DNA of 24,356 nucleotides from JAIPIY01 sp964489785 (GTDB lineage Bacteria > Patescibacteriota > Minisyncoccia > Phycocordibacterales > UBA1006): NCBI GenBank assembly GCA_964489785.1, contig CAZAZY010000011.1:1-24356 (forward strand). The letters are read 5' to 3'. A program made the translations under genes and the position numbers. Shown piece by piece: positions 14,191 through 23,900 of this stretch. Numbering within the stretch: the stretch's first letter is position 1; each line of letters begins with the position of its first letter. The notes beneath the pieces are model-generated. The model was not told where the DNA came from. It saw nothing but the letters and a program-made list of their open reading frames with translations, and ran no database searches.

Positions 14191-15504
14191 ATCTCGAAGT
14201 TTTCTAATCTTTTCATTACCACGGATTTTATCATGCACTTTTGCTTCAATCTGACGAATACGTTCACGAGTAACCCCAAATTCACGTCCTACTTCTTCTA
14301 ATGTGTGATTTACCCCATCCAACAAACCGTAACGCATTTCAATAATCTTTCGTTCTTTGATAGAAAGGTCATTTAATATTTCATGGATTTGATCGGTCAA
14401 AATTCTTTTTGATGCATCCTGATCTGGTCGTGGGATTTTATCATCTGCAATAAATTCACCCATGGTTGATTTTTCATCATCATCTCGTCCAACAGGTTCT
14501 TCTAACGATAGTGTATCTTGATTGATTTTTTCAATCATGTGAATTTTGTCGACTTCGATTCCCATTTCTGTTGCAATTTCTTCTGGCAATGGATCACGCC
14601 CAAGATCTTGTGACAATCGACGAGAAACTTGTTTATATTTTGAAATGGTTTCTACCATGTGCACAGGAATACGAATCGTTCGTGATTGATCAGCCAATGC
14701 ACGAGTAATAGATTGTCGAATCCACCATGTTGCATACGTCGAGAATTTAAATCCCTTGTTCCAATCAAATTTCTCAACAGCCTTGAATAAACCAAGATTC
14801 CCCTCTTGAATCAAATCCAACAATGACAAATCTGAACTACGTCCAACATATTTTTTTGCAATAGAAACAACTAGACGAAGATTCGCTTTTGCCAAAAGAT
14901 TTTTAGCCTCGTCATCCCCTGCTTCGATACGTTTTGCCAAATCTTTTTCTTGAGATGCTTTAATCAATGGATACTGCCCTATTTCACGAAGATAGATCTG
15001 GATTGAATCTTGCCCAGAACCTTCTTCTTTGTTGTATTTATTAAAATCAGAAGATTCTTCATCCAAACTCAAAAGATTACCACCTTCTAACACATCAATA
15101 CCTGCAACAGAAAAACGTTCATACAAATCATCAAGAAAAAGAACATCTGTTTCAACATCAGGAAAAGCTTTCAAAATTTCATCATAGGTAACAAACCCGC
15201 GCTTCTTTGCTTTTTCCGTTAATACATGAATCCGTGTATTTCGTTCTTCTAAAGCTTTTTCTATTGCAGGACTGTTTTTTCTCACTAGAGTATTTTTTTT
15301 GATAACCTTCTTTACGGATTTTTTAGCTACTGGCTTAACAACTTTTTTAACTATCTTTTTAGTTGCCGTAGTTTTTTTTGCTGCAACTTTTTTGGTTATT
15401 TTTTTAATAGGCTTTTTGATTACCTTTTTTACAGCTTTCTTTATCGGTTTTTTTATAACCTTTTTCACTACTTTTTTTGTTGTCTTTTTCTTTGTTGTTG
15501 CCAT
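14185..15504 (-). CDS. rpoD: Primary sigma-70 factor with a lysine-rich N-terminal tail
   Basis: The 439-residue housekeeping sigma factor. Residues 82-145 resemble region 1.1 (VLTEKAKKRGFVTYDEILKAF). Region 1.2 starts at DSIQIYLREIG (167-176), region 2 at NLRLVVSIAKKY (208-219) with the -10-melting aromatic block TYATWWIRQSITRA (256-269), region 3 near 280-330, and region 4 with the -35-reading helix-turn-helix (TLEEVGREFGVTRERIRQIE, 401-420). Q264 and T267, the -10 base-reading residues, are kept. Before this lies an unusual tail: the first 76 residues hold 33 lysines and no Asp or Glu, with a tandem repeat VKKVIKKPIKKA/I (13-24 and 25-36). Only 4 nt separate it from dnaG, so the two are coupled, as in the E. 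coli rpsU-dnaG-rpoD operon. Confidence 0.97.
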   Translation of the reverse strand: MATTKKKTTKKVVKKVIKKPIKKAVKKVIKKPIKKITKKVAAKKTTATKKIVKKVVKPVAKKSVKKVIKKNTLVRKNSPAIEKALEERNTRIHVLTEKAKKRGFVTYDEILKAFPDVETDVLFLDDLYERFSVAGIDVLEGGNLLSLDEESSDFNKYNKEEGSGQDSIQIYLREIGQYPLIKASQEKDLAKRIEAGDDEAKNLLAKANLRLVVSIAKKYVGRSSDLSLLDLIQEGNLGLFKAVEKFDWNKGFKFSTYATWWIRQSITRALADQSRTIRIPVHMVETISKYKQVSRRLSQDLGRDPLPEEIATEMGIEVDKIHMIEKINQDTLSLEEPVGRDDDEKSTMGEFIADDKIPRPDQDASKRILTDQIHEILNDLSIKERKIIEMRYGLLDGVNHTLEEVGREFGVTRERIRQIEAKVHDKIRGNEKIRKLRDY

Positions 15505-15508
15505 ATGA

Positions 15509-17251
15509 TTATGATTCTTTTACTGTTGTTGCTTTTAATGTATTGATACGTTCGGCTAATAAGTGACATTGCGTGACCAGCGATTCGGGTATGGGTCCAT
15601 GTTTTTCTGCATCACGCATCTGGGTAAGTGTTTTTGTAAATTCAACTTCGATAATATCCAGCTCTAATGCTAATAAAAATGCCTGTATATCATCCAAAGC
15701 TAACGAAATTTTTTCTTCTGTATACGTCATCTCCGCAAACATAAAAGAGTCAGACAAGACACCGGCCAGCTCTTGTTGCAATGCAACAAATGCACCTTTT
15801 TCTGAAACCAATGTATCATAGGCATTTTTATATTCTTCGGCTGTGTCTGGACGAAAACGTTCTAACCACAAGACTACACCCAAAAAACGTTTTTGCAAAG
15901 ATGTACGTCTAGATGGAATTTGTGGAGACGCCGATACCGGTTCAGTTTTTCCAGCCGAAGGTACATATGTTTTTTCCCATGATTGAATATCTTCACGAAC
16001 CGCAGTATCAGAAACACCCAACACCCGCGCCAAATGTCGAAAAGCCCTATCTTTTTCGAGCGCTCCAGTAAGAAATCGAATCAATGGATATACCAAATTA
16101 CGAGCTTCTGTAAAGCGTTTCTTTTCATCCAAAATAGACTCCAGACTATTAATAACTACATCAATAAACCGAGGTGCAGTATCTACAACAGTACGCCATG
16201 CTTGTGGGTCTTTTTTTACAATATCCGCAGGATCATTGCCGGGTTCCAATACTACAACTTTTACATCACATCCTTCTTCTAGTGCCAACAAGATACTGCG
16301 ATTCGAAGCTTTTTGCCCTGCAGAATCTGAATCCAATGCGACAACAATAGTATCGGTAAATCGACGAATCAAAGCAATTTGATCCCGAGTCAAAGCAGTA
16401 CCCGACAATGCAACCGCCGAACGCACACCTGATTGATGTGACATAACCAAATCCATTTGCCCTTCTACCACAACACAATGTTCATCAATACGCATAGCGT
16501 GTTTTGCTTCGTGATATCCATACAATATTTTTGATTTATGATACAAGATATTTTCTGGAGAATTCACATATTTTGAATCTGCTTGTTTTGTATCACTGCC
16601 GGGAACTTCGATGAATCTTCCTGAAAAACCAACCACCCTACCTTGGGTATCCATAATAGGAAACATAATTCTAGAACGAAATCGATCATACCAACCACGA
16701 TTACCTTGAATAACAAGCCCCACCTGATTCATTTCTTCATAAGTATATCCAGCTTTTTCCAGAACCTGGGATACACTTTGCCATGGCGGCGGAGCAAAAC
16801 CAATTCTGAATTTTTGAATGCTGTCTTTTATTAATCCCCTTTCTTTTATGTAATGGTACGCATCAGGATATTCTTTAAACTGTTGTTGAAAGAATATGGT
16901 TGCGTGTTCCAACAATGCACGAAGGCGATCATTTTCGATTACTGTTTTTTTATCAGTTCCAGGGGTATATTTTTCCAAAGCAATCCCAGCGCGCTCTGAC
17001 AATTGCACCAAAGCTTCTTTGAATGTTACACCTTCGATATCTTGGATAAACTGAAATATATCTCCACCACGATTACATCCAAAACAGTGGTACGTATTAC
17101 GCGCTGGTGAAACAAAGAACGATGCAGATTTTTCAGAATGAAACGGACATCGCCCTTTCATGTTTCCACCAACGGGATCTAATTTTACATACGAACCAAC
17201 AACCTCGACAAGAGAAATTCTTTCTTTAATTGTATCAACGGGTGAAGACAT
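15509..17251 (-). CDS. dnaG: DNA primase
   Basis: DnaG makes RNA primers for replication. The 580-residue protein has the N-terminal CHC2 zinc site (C35, H38, C56, C59), the RNA-polymerase core, and a Toprim domain with the metal-binding VEGQMD (E263) and DSDSAG (D307, D309). The C-terminal part (about 430-580) is the weakly conserved helicase-interaction region and cannot be aligned by eye, but has normal length. It follows rpoC by 54 nt and precedes rpoD by 4 nt. The 54-nt spacer has no hairpin terminator and no clear promoter, so dnaG may be read through from rpoBC. The ATG at 17251 gives the standard N-terminus. Confidence 0.98.
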   Translation of the reverse strand: MSSPVDTIKERISLVEVVGSYVKLDPVGGNMKGRCPFHSEKSASFFVSPARNTYHCFGCNRGGDIFQFIQDIEGVTFKEALVQLSERAGIALEKYTPGTDKKTVIENDRLRALLEHATIFFQQQFKEYPDAYHYIKERGLIKDSIQKFRIGFAPPPWQSVSQVLEKAGYTYEEMNQVGLVIQGNRGWYDRFRSRIMFPIMDTQGRVVGFSGRFIEVPGSDTKQADSKYVNSPENILYHKSKILYGYHEAKHAMRIDEHCVVVEGQMDLVMSHQSGVRSAVALSGTALTRDQIALIRRFTDTIVVALDSDSAGQKASNRSILLALEEGCDVKVVVLEPGNDPADIVKKDPQAWRTVVDTAPRFIDVVINSLESILDEKKRFTEARNLVYPLIRFLTGALEKDRAFRHLARVLGVSDTAVREDIQSWEKTYVPSAGKTEPVSASPQIPSRRTSLQKRFLGVVLWLERFRPDTAEEYKNAYDTLVSEKGAFVALQQELAGVLSDSFMFAEMTYTEEKISLALDDIQAFLLALELDIIEVEFTKTLTQMRDAEKHGPIPESLVTQCHLLAERINTLKATTVKES

Positions 17252-17305
17252 AAAAGAGATGTTTAAAGTAAAGAGAACACGATCAAAAGCACCGATACTT
17301 TTCAG

Positions 17306-20300
17306 CTATTTTTTTGCTTCTTCTGTTGCCGATTCATCAGGAAATTCAGATACTGTAAATCCTGGAATAAAGTCATTCACCAAACCTGTACCTGCTGGAA
17401 TAAGATTACCCAAAATAACATTTTCTTTTAGTCCCCGAAGAATGTCTGTGCCACCTTTTACTGCATTGGTAACCAACGTACGAGTAGTGTGTTGGAATGA
17501 AGATGATGCTAACCAGCTTTTTGTAGAAAGAGACACTTCGGTAATACCTAAAATAACAGTTTCTGCAGTTGCAAGTATGCCACCTGATTTTTTCACCGGC
17601 ATGTTTTCTTCTTCGAATTGAATACGTTCAATAATTTCACCTGATGTTAGACTGGTATCTCCTGGAGTTAATACACGAACTCGAGAGAACATTTGTCGAA
17701 CGATAATTTCAACGTGTTTACGTGAAATAGATGCACTGTGCAATTCGTATACACGCAAAATTTCTCGGATAACATATTCTTGAGCTTTTGATTCTCCTCC
17801 ATATTTGAAGATATCCAAAACATTAGCAGAACCATCGGTAAGTAAATCACCGCGAGATACAGAATCTCCGACATCAACTAATGGAATACGTCGATAATCA
17901 ACAACATATTCATGTGTTTTCTTTCCTTCTTTTGCCCCGCCAGCTTCTTCAAGAACAGTGATAACAACCTCTTTGTCTTTTTTGATTACGTCAGAAACGA
18001 TACCGTCAACGGTTGCAACTACTGCAGGTGTTTTTGGAATACGTCGTTCTAATACTTCTTCGACACGAGGAAGCCCAGTTGTAATGTCCAATCCAGATAC
18101 CCCACCGGCGTGGAAAGTACGCAACGTAAGCTGAGTACCAGGTTCTCCAATCGCTTGGGCAGCAACTACTCCGACAGCTTCTCCAACCTTTACAGGAGCT
18201 TGACGTCCCATATCCAATCCGTAACACGTAGCACAAATACCATACAATGTTTTACATTTCAAAGGAGAACGAACTACTGCGCTTTGAATATCATGTGATT
18301 CGATAACAGCAACGTCAGCATTAGACAATAAATGTCCTTTTGCAAACAATACAGTACCTTTTGCATCCATGATTGGCTCAGCTAAAATACGACCCCAAAG
18401 ATTTTTTCCGAAAGGAATTTCAACACCTGATATTACCAATCGAGATACGGTTACATTTTCAGTAGTACCGCAATCTTTTTCTGTAATAACAATTTCTTGC
18501 GCAACATCAACCAAACGTCGAGTAAGGTACCCAGCTTTCGCAGTGTTCAACGCGGTGTCAGTCAAACCTTTTCGAGATCCGTGAGTAGTCGTAAAGTATT
18601 CAATCGGAGAAAGACCTTCTTTGAATGATGGTACTACAGGGAACTCGATAATACGTCCTGAAGTGTTAATAATCAAACCTTTCATACCTGACATCTGTGC
18701 CATGGAATTGATAGAACCTCGGGCCCCTGATGTTACCATGTCGTATGCAGATTCACGGTCGATAAGATGAGCTCCTACCAAAACTTCGATTTCTTTTTTC
18801 GCAGCTTCCCAGATTTCAATAATTTTACGGTAACGTTCATCATCTGATAACAAACCATCATCGTATTGAGAACGAATAGCAGCTTCAGCAGATCGAGCTT
18901 TTTCAATAATTGCAGGTTTTCCTTCTGGAACTTTGGCATCATCAAGACCCCATGTTACTCCGGCTCGAGTTACATATTTGAATCCGAATTGTTTAATTTT
19001 ATCAAGAAGCGCAGGAGTTCCATCAATACCATATCGTTGAATCAAAAGATCAATCAATTTACTCAGATCTTTCTTTTTGATTTCTTGGTTCATGTAATGA
19101 TAATCATCAGGAAATACAGTATTGAACAATAATCGTCCCACTGTTGTTTCAAAAAGATTACCTTCAAATGGTGCATATTTTTCTTTTTCTGTACCTCGTA
19201 CCATAATTTTTGCACGCAAATCTACTACTCCGTAATCATACGCCAAGATAGCCGCATTTGGAGATTCAAATATTTTTCCTTCACCTAATGCACTTGGTAC
19301 CATTTTTGTCATCCAGTAACATCCTAAAACGATGTCTTGTGATGGAGTAGTAATAGGAACACCGTCTTGTGGTTTTACCAAGTTTTTATTAGATGCAATC
19401 AAAGCTTTTGCTTCTTGTTGCGCTTCGATAGACAATGGCACATGCACAGCCATCTGGTCACCGTCAAAGTCGGCGTTAAACGCAGTACATACCAATGGGT
19501 GTACCTGAATAGCATTTCCTTCGATCAATACAGGATTAAAAGCCTGAATAGACAAACGGTGCAATGTAGGAGCACGGTTCAAAAGAACATATTTGTCTTT
19601 AATAACTTCTTCCAAAATTGACCACACTTCTGGTGCGCCTTCTTCGATCAAACGTCCAGCACCACGAATGTTAAAAGCCAATTCTTGATCAAGAATTTTA
19701 CCAATAATAAATGGTCGGAACAATTCCAAAGCCATGTGTTTTGGTAAACCACATTGATTTAATTTCAACTGAGGTCCAACAACGATTACAGAACGTCCAG
19801 AATAATCCACACGTTTTCCAAGAAGGTTTTGTCGGAACAATCCTTGTTTTCCTTTTAGGTTATCAGAAAGAGATTTCAATGTTCGACGTTGTGATTGACT
19901 CATTGCCTGAGATCCACCAGCACGACGAATTGAATTGTCGATCAATGCATCAACCGCTTCTTGCAAAATACGTTTTTCGTTTCGCAAAATTACATCAGGT
20001 GCACCGATTTCTTTTAGTTTAGCCAAACGATTATTTCGGTTGATAACACGTCGGTACAAATCGTTCAAGTCAGATGTTGCGTGTCGTCCACCATCCAATG
20101 CAACCATAGGACGCAATGCAGGAGGAATAATTGGAATTGCTGTCAAAAACATCCATTCTGGGCGAGCATGTGATTTTATCAAAGATCGTACCAATGAAAG
20201 TCGTTTTTCGATTTTCAATTTTTCAGCAGTTTTTGTTTTTTCCAAATCAACAGTCAATTGTTTTTCCAAAGCAACAAGATCAAGTTTTTTGAACATTTCA

Positions 20301-20956
20301 TATACTGCTTCGGCACCGATTCCTGCATCAAACAATGATCCATATTTAATAGACATTTTATGATATTCAGCTTCGGTCAAAACAACTCCTTCGGTAATCG
20401 AAGCGATTTCTTTTTTCGTAGTAGTCATCAATTCACGCATTTTTTCTTTGTCGTCTTCATTCAACAATGCTTTCATTTTTGATTTGAATTCATTGTCCAA
20501 TTCTTTCAAAATACGATCACGTTCTACTTCGTACATATTGGTAACAATGTATCCAGCAAAATATACAACTTTTTCTAATTGCATTACTGGAACGCCCAAC
20601 AACAAACTCATACGAGATGGGATACCTCGCAAAAACCAAATATGCGCAACAGGACTGGCAAGATCAATATGCCCCATTCGTTCTCGTCGTACTACTGATT
20701 TTGTAACTTCAACTCCACATTTTTCACAGATAATACCTGCGTAACGAATACGCTTGTATTTTCCACAGTAACATTCATAATCTTTTTCTGGCCCAAAAAT
20801 ACGTTCGTCAAAAAGACCCCCGCGTTCTGATCGCCCTGTTCGATAGTTGATTGTTTCTGGTTTTGTAACTTCACCACGAGACCATTCTCGAATACGTTCT
20901 GGAGAAGCAAGTTTCAAAGAAATTGCATTGAATTCTTGTGTAGTATGTATAGACAT
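17306..20956 (-). CDS. rpoC: RNA polymerase beta' subunit
   Basis: The 1216-residue largest catalytic subunit. The N-terminal zinc ribbon is C62, C64, C77, C80; the catalytic NADFDGD (494-500) holds the three Mg-binding aspartates D496, D498 and D500; the bridge helix and trigger loop (AIGEPGTQLTLRTFHAGG, about 925-942) are intact. The second zinc site is formed by a Cys near 826 and three near 899-909 (CKTLYGICATC). It is shorter than E. coli RpoC (1407), mainly because the C-terminal SI3 insertion is missing, as expected outside the proteobacteria. I choose the ATG at 20956 (MSIHTTQEF); a TTG six nt upstream also exists. It follows rpoB by 20 nt. Confidence 0.99.
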   Translation of the reverse strand: MSIHTTQEFNAISLKLASPERIREWSRGEVTKPETINYRTGRSERGGLFDERIFGPEKDYECYCGKYKRIRYAGIICEKCGVEVTKSVVRRERMGHIDLASPVAHIWFLRGIPSRMSLLLGVPVMQLEKVVYFAGYIVTNMYEVERDRILKELDNEFKSKMKALLNEDDKEKMRELMTTTKKEIASITEGVVLTEAEYHKMSIKYGSLFDAGIGAEAVYEMFKKLDLVALEKQLTVDLEKTKTAEKLKIEKRLSLVRSLIKSHARPEWMFLTAIPIIPPALRPMVALDGGRHATSDLNDLYRRVINRNNRLAKLKEIGAPDVILRNEKRILQEAVDALIDNSIRRAGGSQAMSQSQRRTLKSLSDNLKGKQGLFRQNLLGKRVDYSGRSVIVVGPQLKLNQCGLPKHMALELFRPFIIGKILDQELAFNIRGAGRLIEEGAPEVWSILEEVIKDKYVLLNRAPTLHRLSIQAFNPVLIEGNAIQVHPLVCTAFNADFDGDQMAVHVPLSIEAQQEAKALIASNKNLVKPQDGVPITTPSQDIVLGCYWMTKMVPSALGEGKIFESPNAAILAYDYGVVDLRAKIMVRGTEKEKYAPFEGNLFETTVGRLLFNTVFPDDYHYMNQEIKKKDLSKLIDLLIQRYGIDGTPALLDKIKQFGFKYVTRAGVTWGLDDAKVPEGKPAIIEKARSAEAAIRSQYDDGLLSDDERYRKIIEIWEAAKKEIEVLVGAHLIDRESAYDMVTSGARGSINSMAQMSGMKGLIINTSGRIIEFPVVPSFKEGLSPIEYFTTTHGSRKGLTDTALNTAKAGYLTRRLVDVAQEIVITEKDCGTTENVTVSRLVISGVEIPFGKNLWGRILAEPIMDAKGTVLFAKGHLLSNADVAVIESHDIQSAVVRSPLKCKTLYGICATCYGLDMGRQAPVKVGEAVGVVAAQAIGEPGTQLTLRTFHAGGVSGLDITTGLPRVEEVLERRIPKTPAVVATVDGIVSDVIKKDKEVVITVLEEAGGAKEGKKTHEYVVDYRRIPLVDVGDSVSRGDLLTDGSANVLDIFKYGGESKAQEYVIREILRVYELHSASISRKHVEIIVRQMFSRVRVLTPGDTSLTSGEIIERIQFEEENMPVKKSGGILATAETVILGITEVSLSTKSWLASSSFQHTTRTLVTNAVKGGTDILRGLKENVILGNLIPAGTGLVNDFIPGFTVSEFPDESATEEAKK

Positions 20957-20976
20957 AAGCAAGTGTAAAATTAAAA

Positions 20977-23900
20977 TTAATCGTTATTCAAGACCTCGAC
21001 ATTTGTTAATGAAACATCCAAAGACAAACCTCGTAGGTATGCCAACAAGACATTAAAGGATGCTGGAACATGTGGATGTTGAACTGGTTGCCCCTTGATA
21101 ATACTATCAAAAGCTTGAGATCGTCCTTGAATATCGTCCGATTTAATCGTTAACATTTCACGCAATGTATATGCCGCACCGTAACCTTCCAAAGCCCAGA
21201 CTTCCATCTCTCCGAAACGCTGTCCTCCACCTTGAGATTTTCCTCCCAATGGTTGTTGGGTAATAAGAGAGTAAGGCCCAACTGAACGCATGTGGATTTT
21301 ATCTTCCACCATGTGGTGAAGTTTCAATACATACATGTATCCAACCGCGATATCTTGTTCAAAAGCTTCTCCGGTACGACCATCATACAATTTCATTTTT
21401 CCTGATTCATTGAATCCAGCTTTTTTCAATTCTTCTTGAATTTCTGCGGCGCTCGCTCCACCGAATGGAGGAACAATCGCTTGATAATTCAAAGTATTCG
21501 CAGCCAACCCAAGATGTAATTCCAAAATCTGCCCAAGGTTCATACGAGAAGGAACCCCCAATGGTGTCAAAATAACATCAACTGGTTCTCCATCTGCAGT
21601 ATATGGCATATCTTCTTCTGGAAGAATAGTTGAAATAACACCTTTGTTTCCGTGTCGTCCCGCCAATTTATCTCCGACAGAAATATTTCGCACTTGTGCA
21701 ACTTCGATGTAGATTTTTTTCAAAATTCCAGATTCCAATTGGTCTCCTCGTTCTCGAGAAAATACTTTTACTCCGATTACACGTCCTCGTTTTCCATGTT
21801 CTAATCGCAATGAAGTATCTTTTACATCTCGTGCTTTTTCTCCAAAGATTGATCGTAGCAATCGTTCTTCTGGTGTAAGTTCAGTTTCCCCTTTTGGTGT
21901 AATTTTTCCAACAAGAATATCATTTTCTCGAACTTCTGCACCTACACGAACAATACCATCTTCGTCAAGATTTTTTAGTTTTGATTCCCCTACGTTTGGA
22001 ATATCGTGTGTAGTTACTTCTTCTCCCAATTTTGTATCACGTACTACACATTCGTATTCTGCAACACGCACAGATGAGAAGATACTATTTTTCACCAATC
22101 GTTGTGAAAGGATAATCGCATCTTCATAGTTTTGTCCATTCCAACACATAAATGCAACACGAACGTTTTGACCCAAAGCCAATTGACCTTTGTCAGTTGA
22201 TGATGAATCTGCAATTGCGTCGCCCTTTTTCACCATATCTCCCAAAGACACAATAGGTCGTTGGTGGAACAATGAACTGTTGTTTGTACGTGCAAAGTTA
22301 ATCAATGCATATGTTGTATCTTTTCCTGATTTTGTACCTTTGATAACAATGCGTGCACCATCAACTGTAGTAACTTCACCATCTTCTTTTGCAATAATTA
22401 CACGTCCAGTATCTCGGGCAGCTTGTTCTTCCATACCTGTTGCAACAATAGGAGCCTGAGGAATCAGACAAGGTGTTGCTTGTTTTTGCATGTTTGAACC
22501 CATCAAAGCTCGGTTCGCGTCGTTGTGTTCCAAGAATGGGATACAACTGGTTGCGACAGACAAAGCTTGGTTTGTTGCGATGTCGATAAAATCAACTTCT
22601 CCTGGAGTAACCATGTGTGGAGCTCCTTTGATACGTACCGCAACTTTTTCTGCTACGATTTTACCAGAAGCGTCATACGCAACTCCGGCATGGGCAACAG
22701 TATATTTTTCTTCTTCAAGTGCATTCAAATACACGATTTCATCAGTAACTTTTCCTTTTACTACTTTTGCGTAAGGAGTTTCTAACATTCCATATTCGTT
22801 TGTACGAGCATATACAGACATGTGCATGATCAAACCGATGTTTGGACCTTCGGGTGTGTGAATAGGACACAATCTACCATAGTGCGAAGGGTGTACGTCA
22901 CGAACTTCGAAACCTGCACGTTCACGCGTAAGACCGCCGGGACCAAGCGCAGATAAAATACGCAAGTGTTCAATTTCATCCAACGGGTTTTCCTGATGCA
23001 TGAATTGTGACAACTGGTTTGTCGCAAAAAATTCTTTGATACGAGCTTGTAATGGTCGTGGGTTTACAATGTTCACAGGTAATACGGTTTCTCCATCGAT
23101 CGTAGACATACGGTCTTGGATATTTCGTTTCATCTGAGCCATACCAACACGTACTTTTTGTTGGAACAATTCTCCTACATATCGTACACGTCTTGAACCA
23201 AGATGATCAATATCATCTTCTTTTGCACCAGGAGTATTATTCAAAGCAACCATACGGTCGATAATCATCACCAAATCATCCAATGACAAAGTTTTGTTTT
23301 CCAATTCTTTTTCATCTAGACTTAGTTCAAAATATTTTTGAAAACGAAAACGTCCAACACGAGAAAGGTCGTATCGTTCTGGACTAAATACCGATTCGAT
23401 AAATTCACGAGCGTTTTCAACAGTCGCCAATTCACCATCACGTAATTTTTTGTGCATTTCAAGATATGCATCATCTGCAGTTTTTGCAGAATCTTTTTCT
23501 AAACAAGCTTTAATTACCGCCTGAGTATCAGGGTTGGTAAATTGTGCAAGCATTTTGTCATTTGTGGTCAAACCAAAAACTCGCAACAAAGAAGTAATAT
23601 GGAATTTTCGTTTTTTATCGATACGAACATAGATCAAATTATCCATATCAGATTCAATTTCAATCCATGCACCTCGTGCAGGAATGATTTTTGCTCCGAA
23701 ACGGATTCCTTTTTTTGTTTCTTCTGATGTAAAAAATACACCGTAACTTCGTGCCAACTGTGCAACAACAACACGTTCAATACCATTGGTAACGAATGTA
23801 CCATGAGGGGTCATCAACGGAACATCAGTTAAAAACATTTCTTGTTCTTTTGAAGTTCCAAGAGCTTTGTTTGTAAGACGAACACGCGCCTTTAACGGAG

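Noticed and set aside
15299..15500. Repetitive T-rich DNA resembling a short-repeat array
   Set aside because: The repeats are codons of the lysine-rich RpoD tail; there are no regular spacers, so it is not a CRISPR array or satellite.
15299..15508. Hydrophobic plus-strand open frame (Phe/Ile/Leu-rich) that looks like a membrane peptide
   Set aside because: It is the antisense shadow of the AAA/AAG lysine codons of the rpoD tail: TTT/CTT codons read as Phe and Leu.
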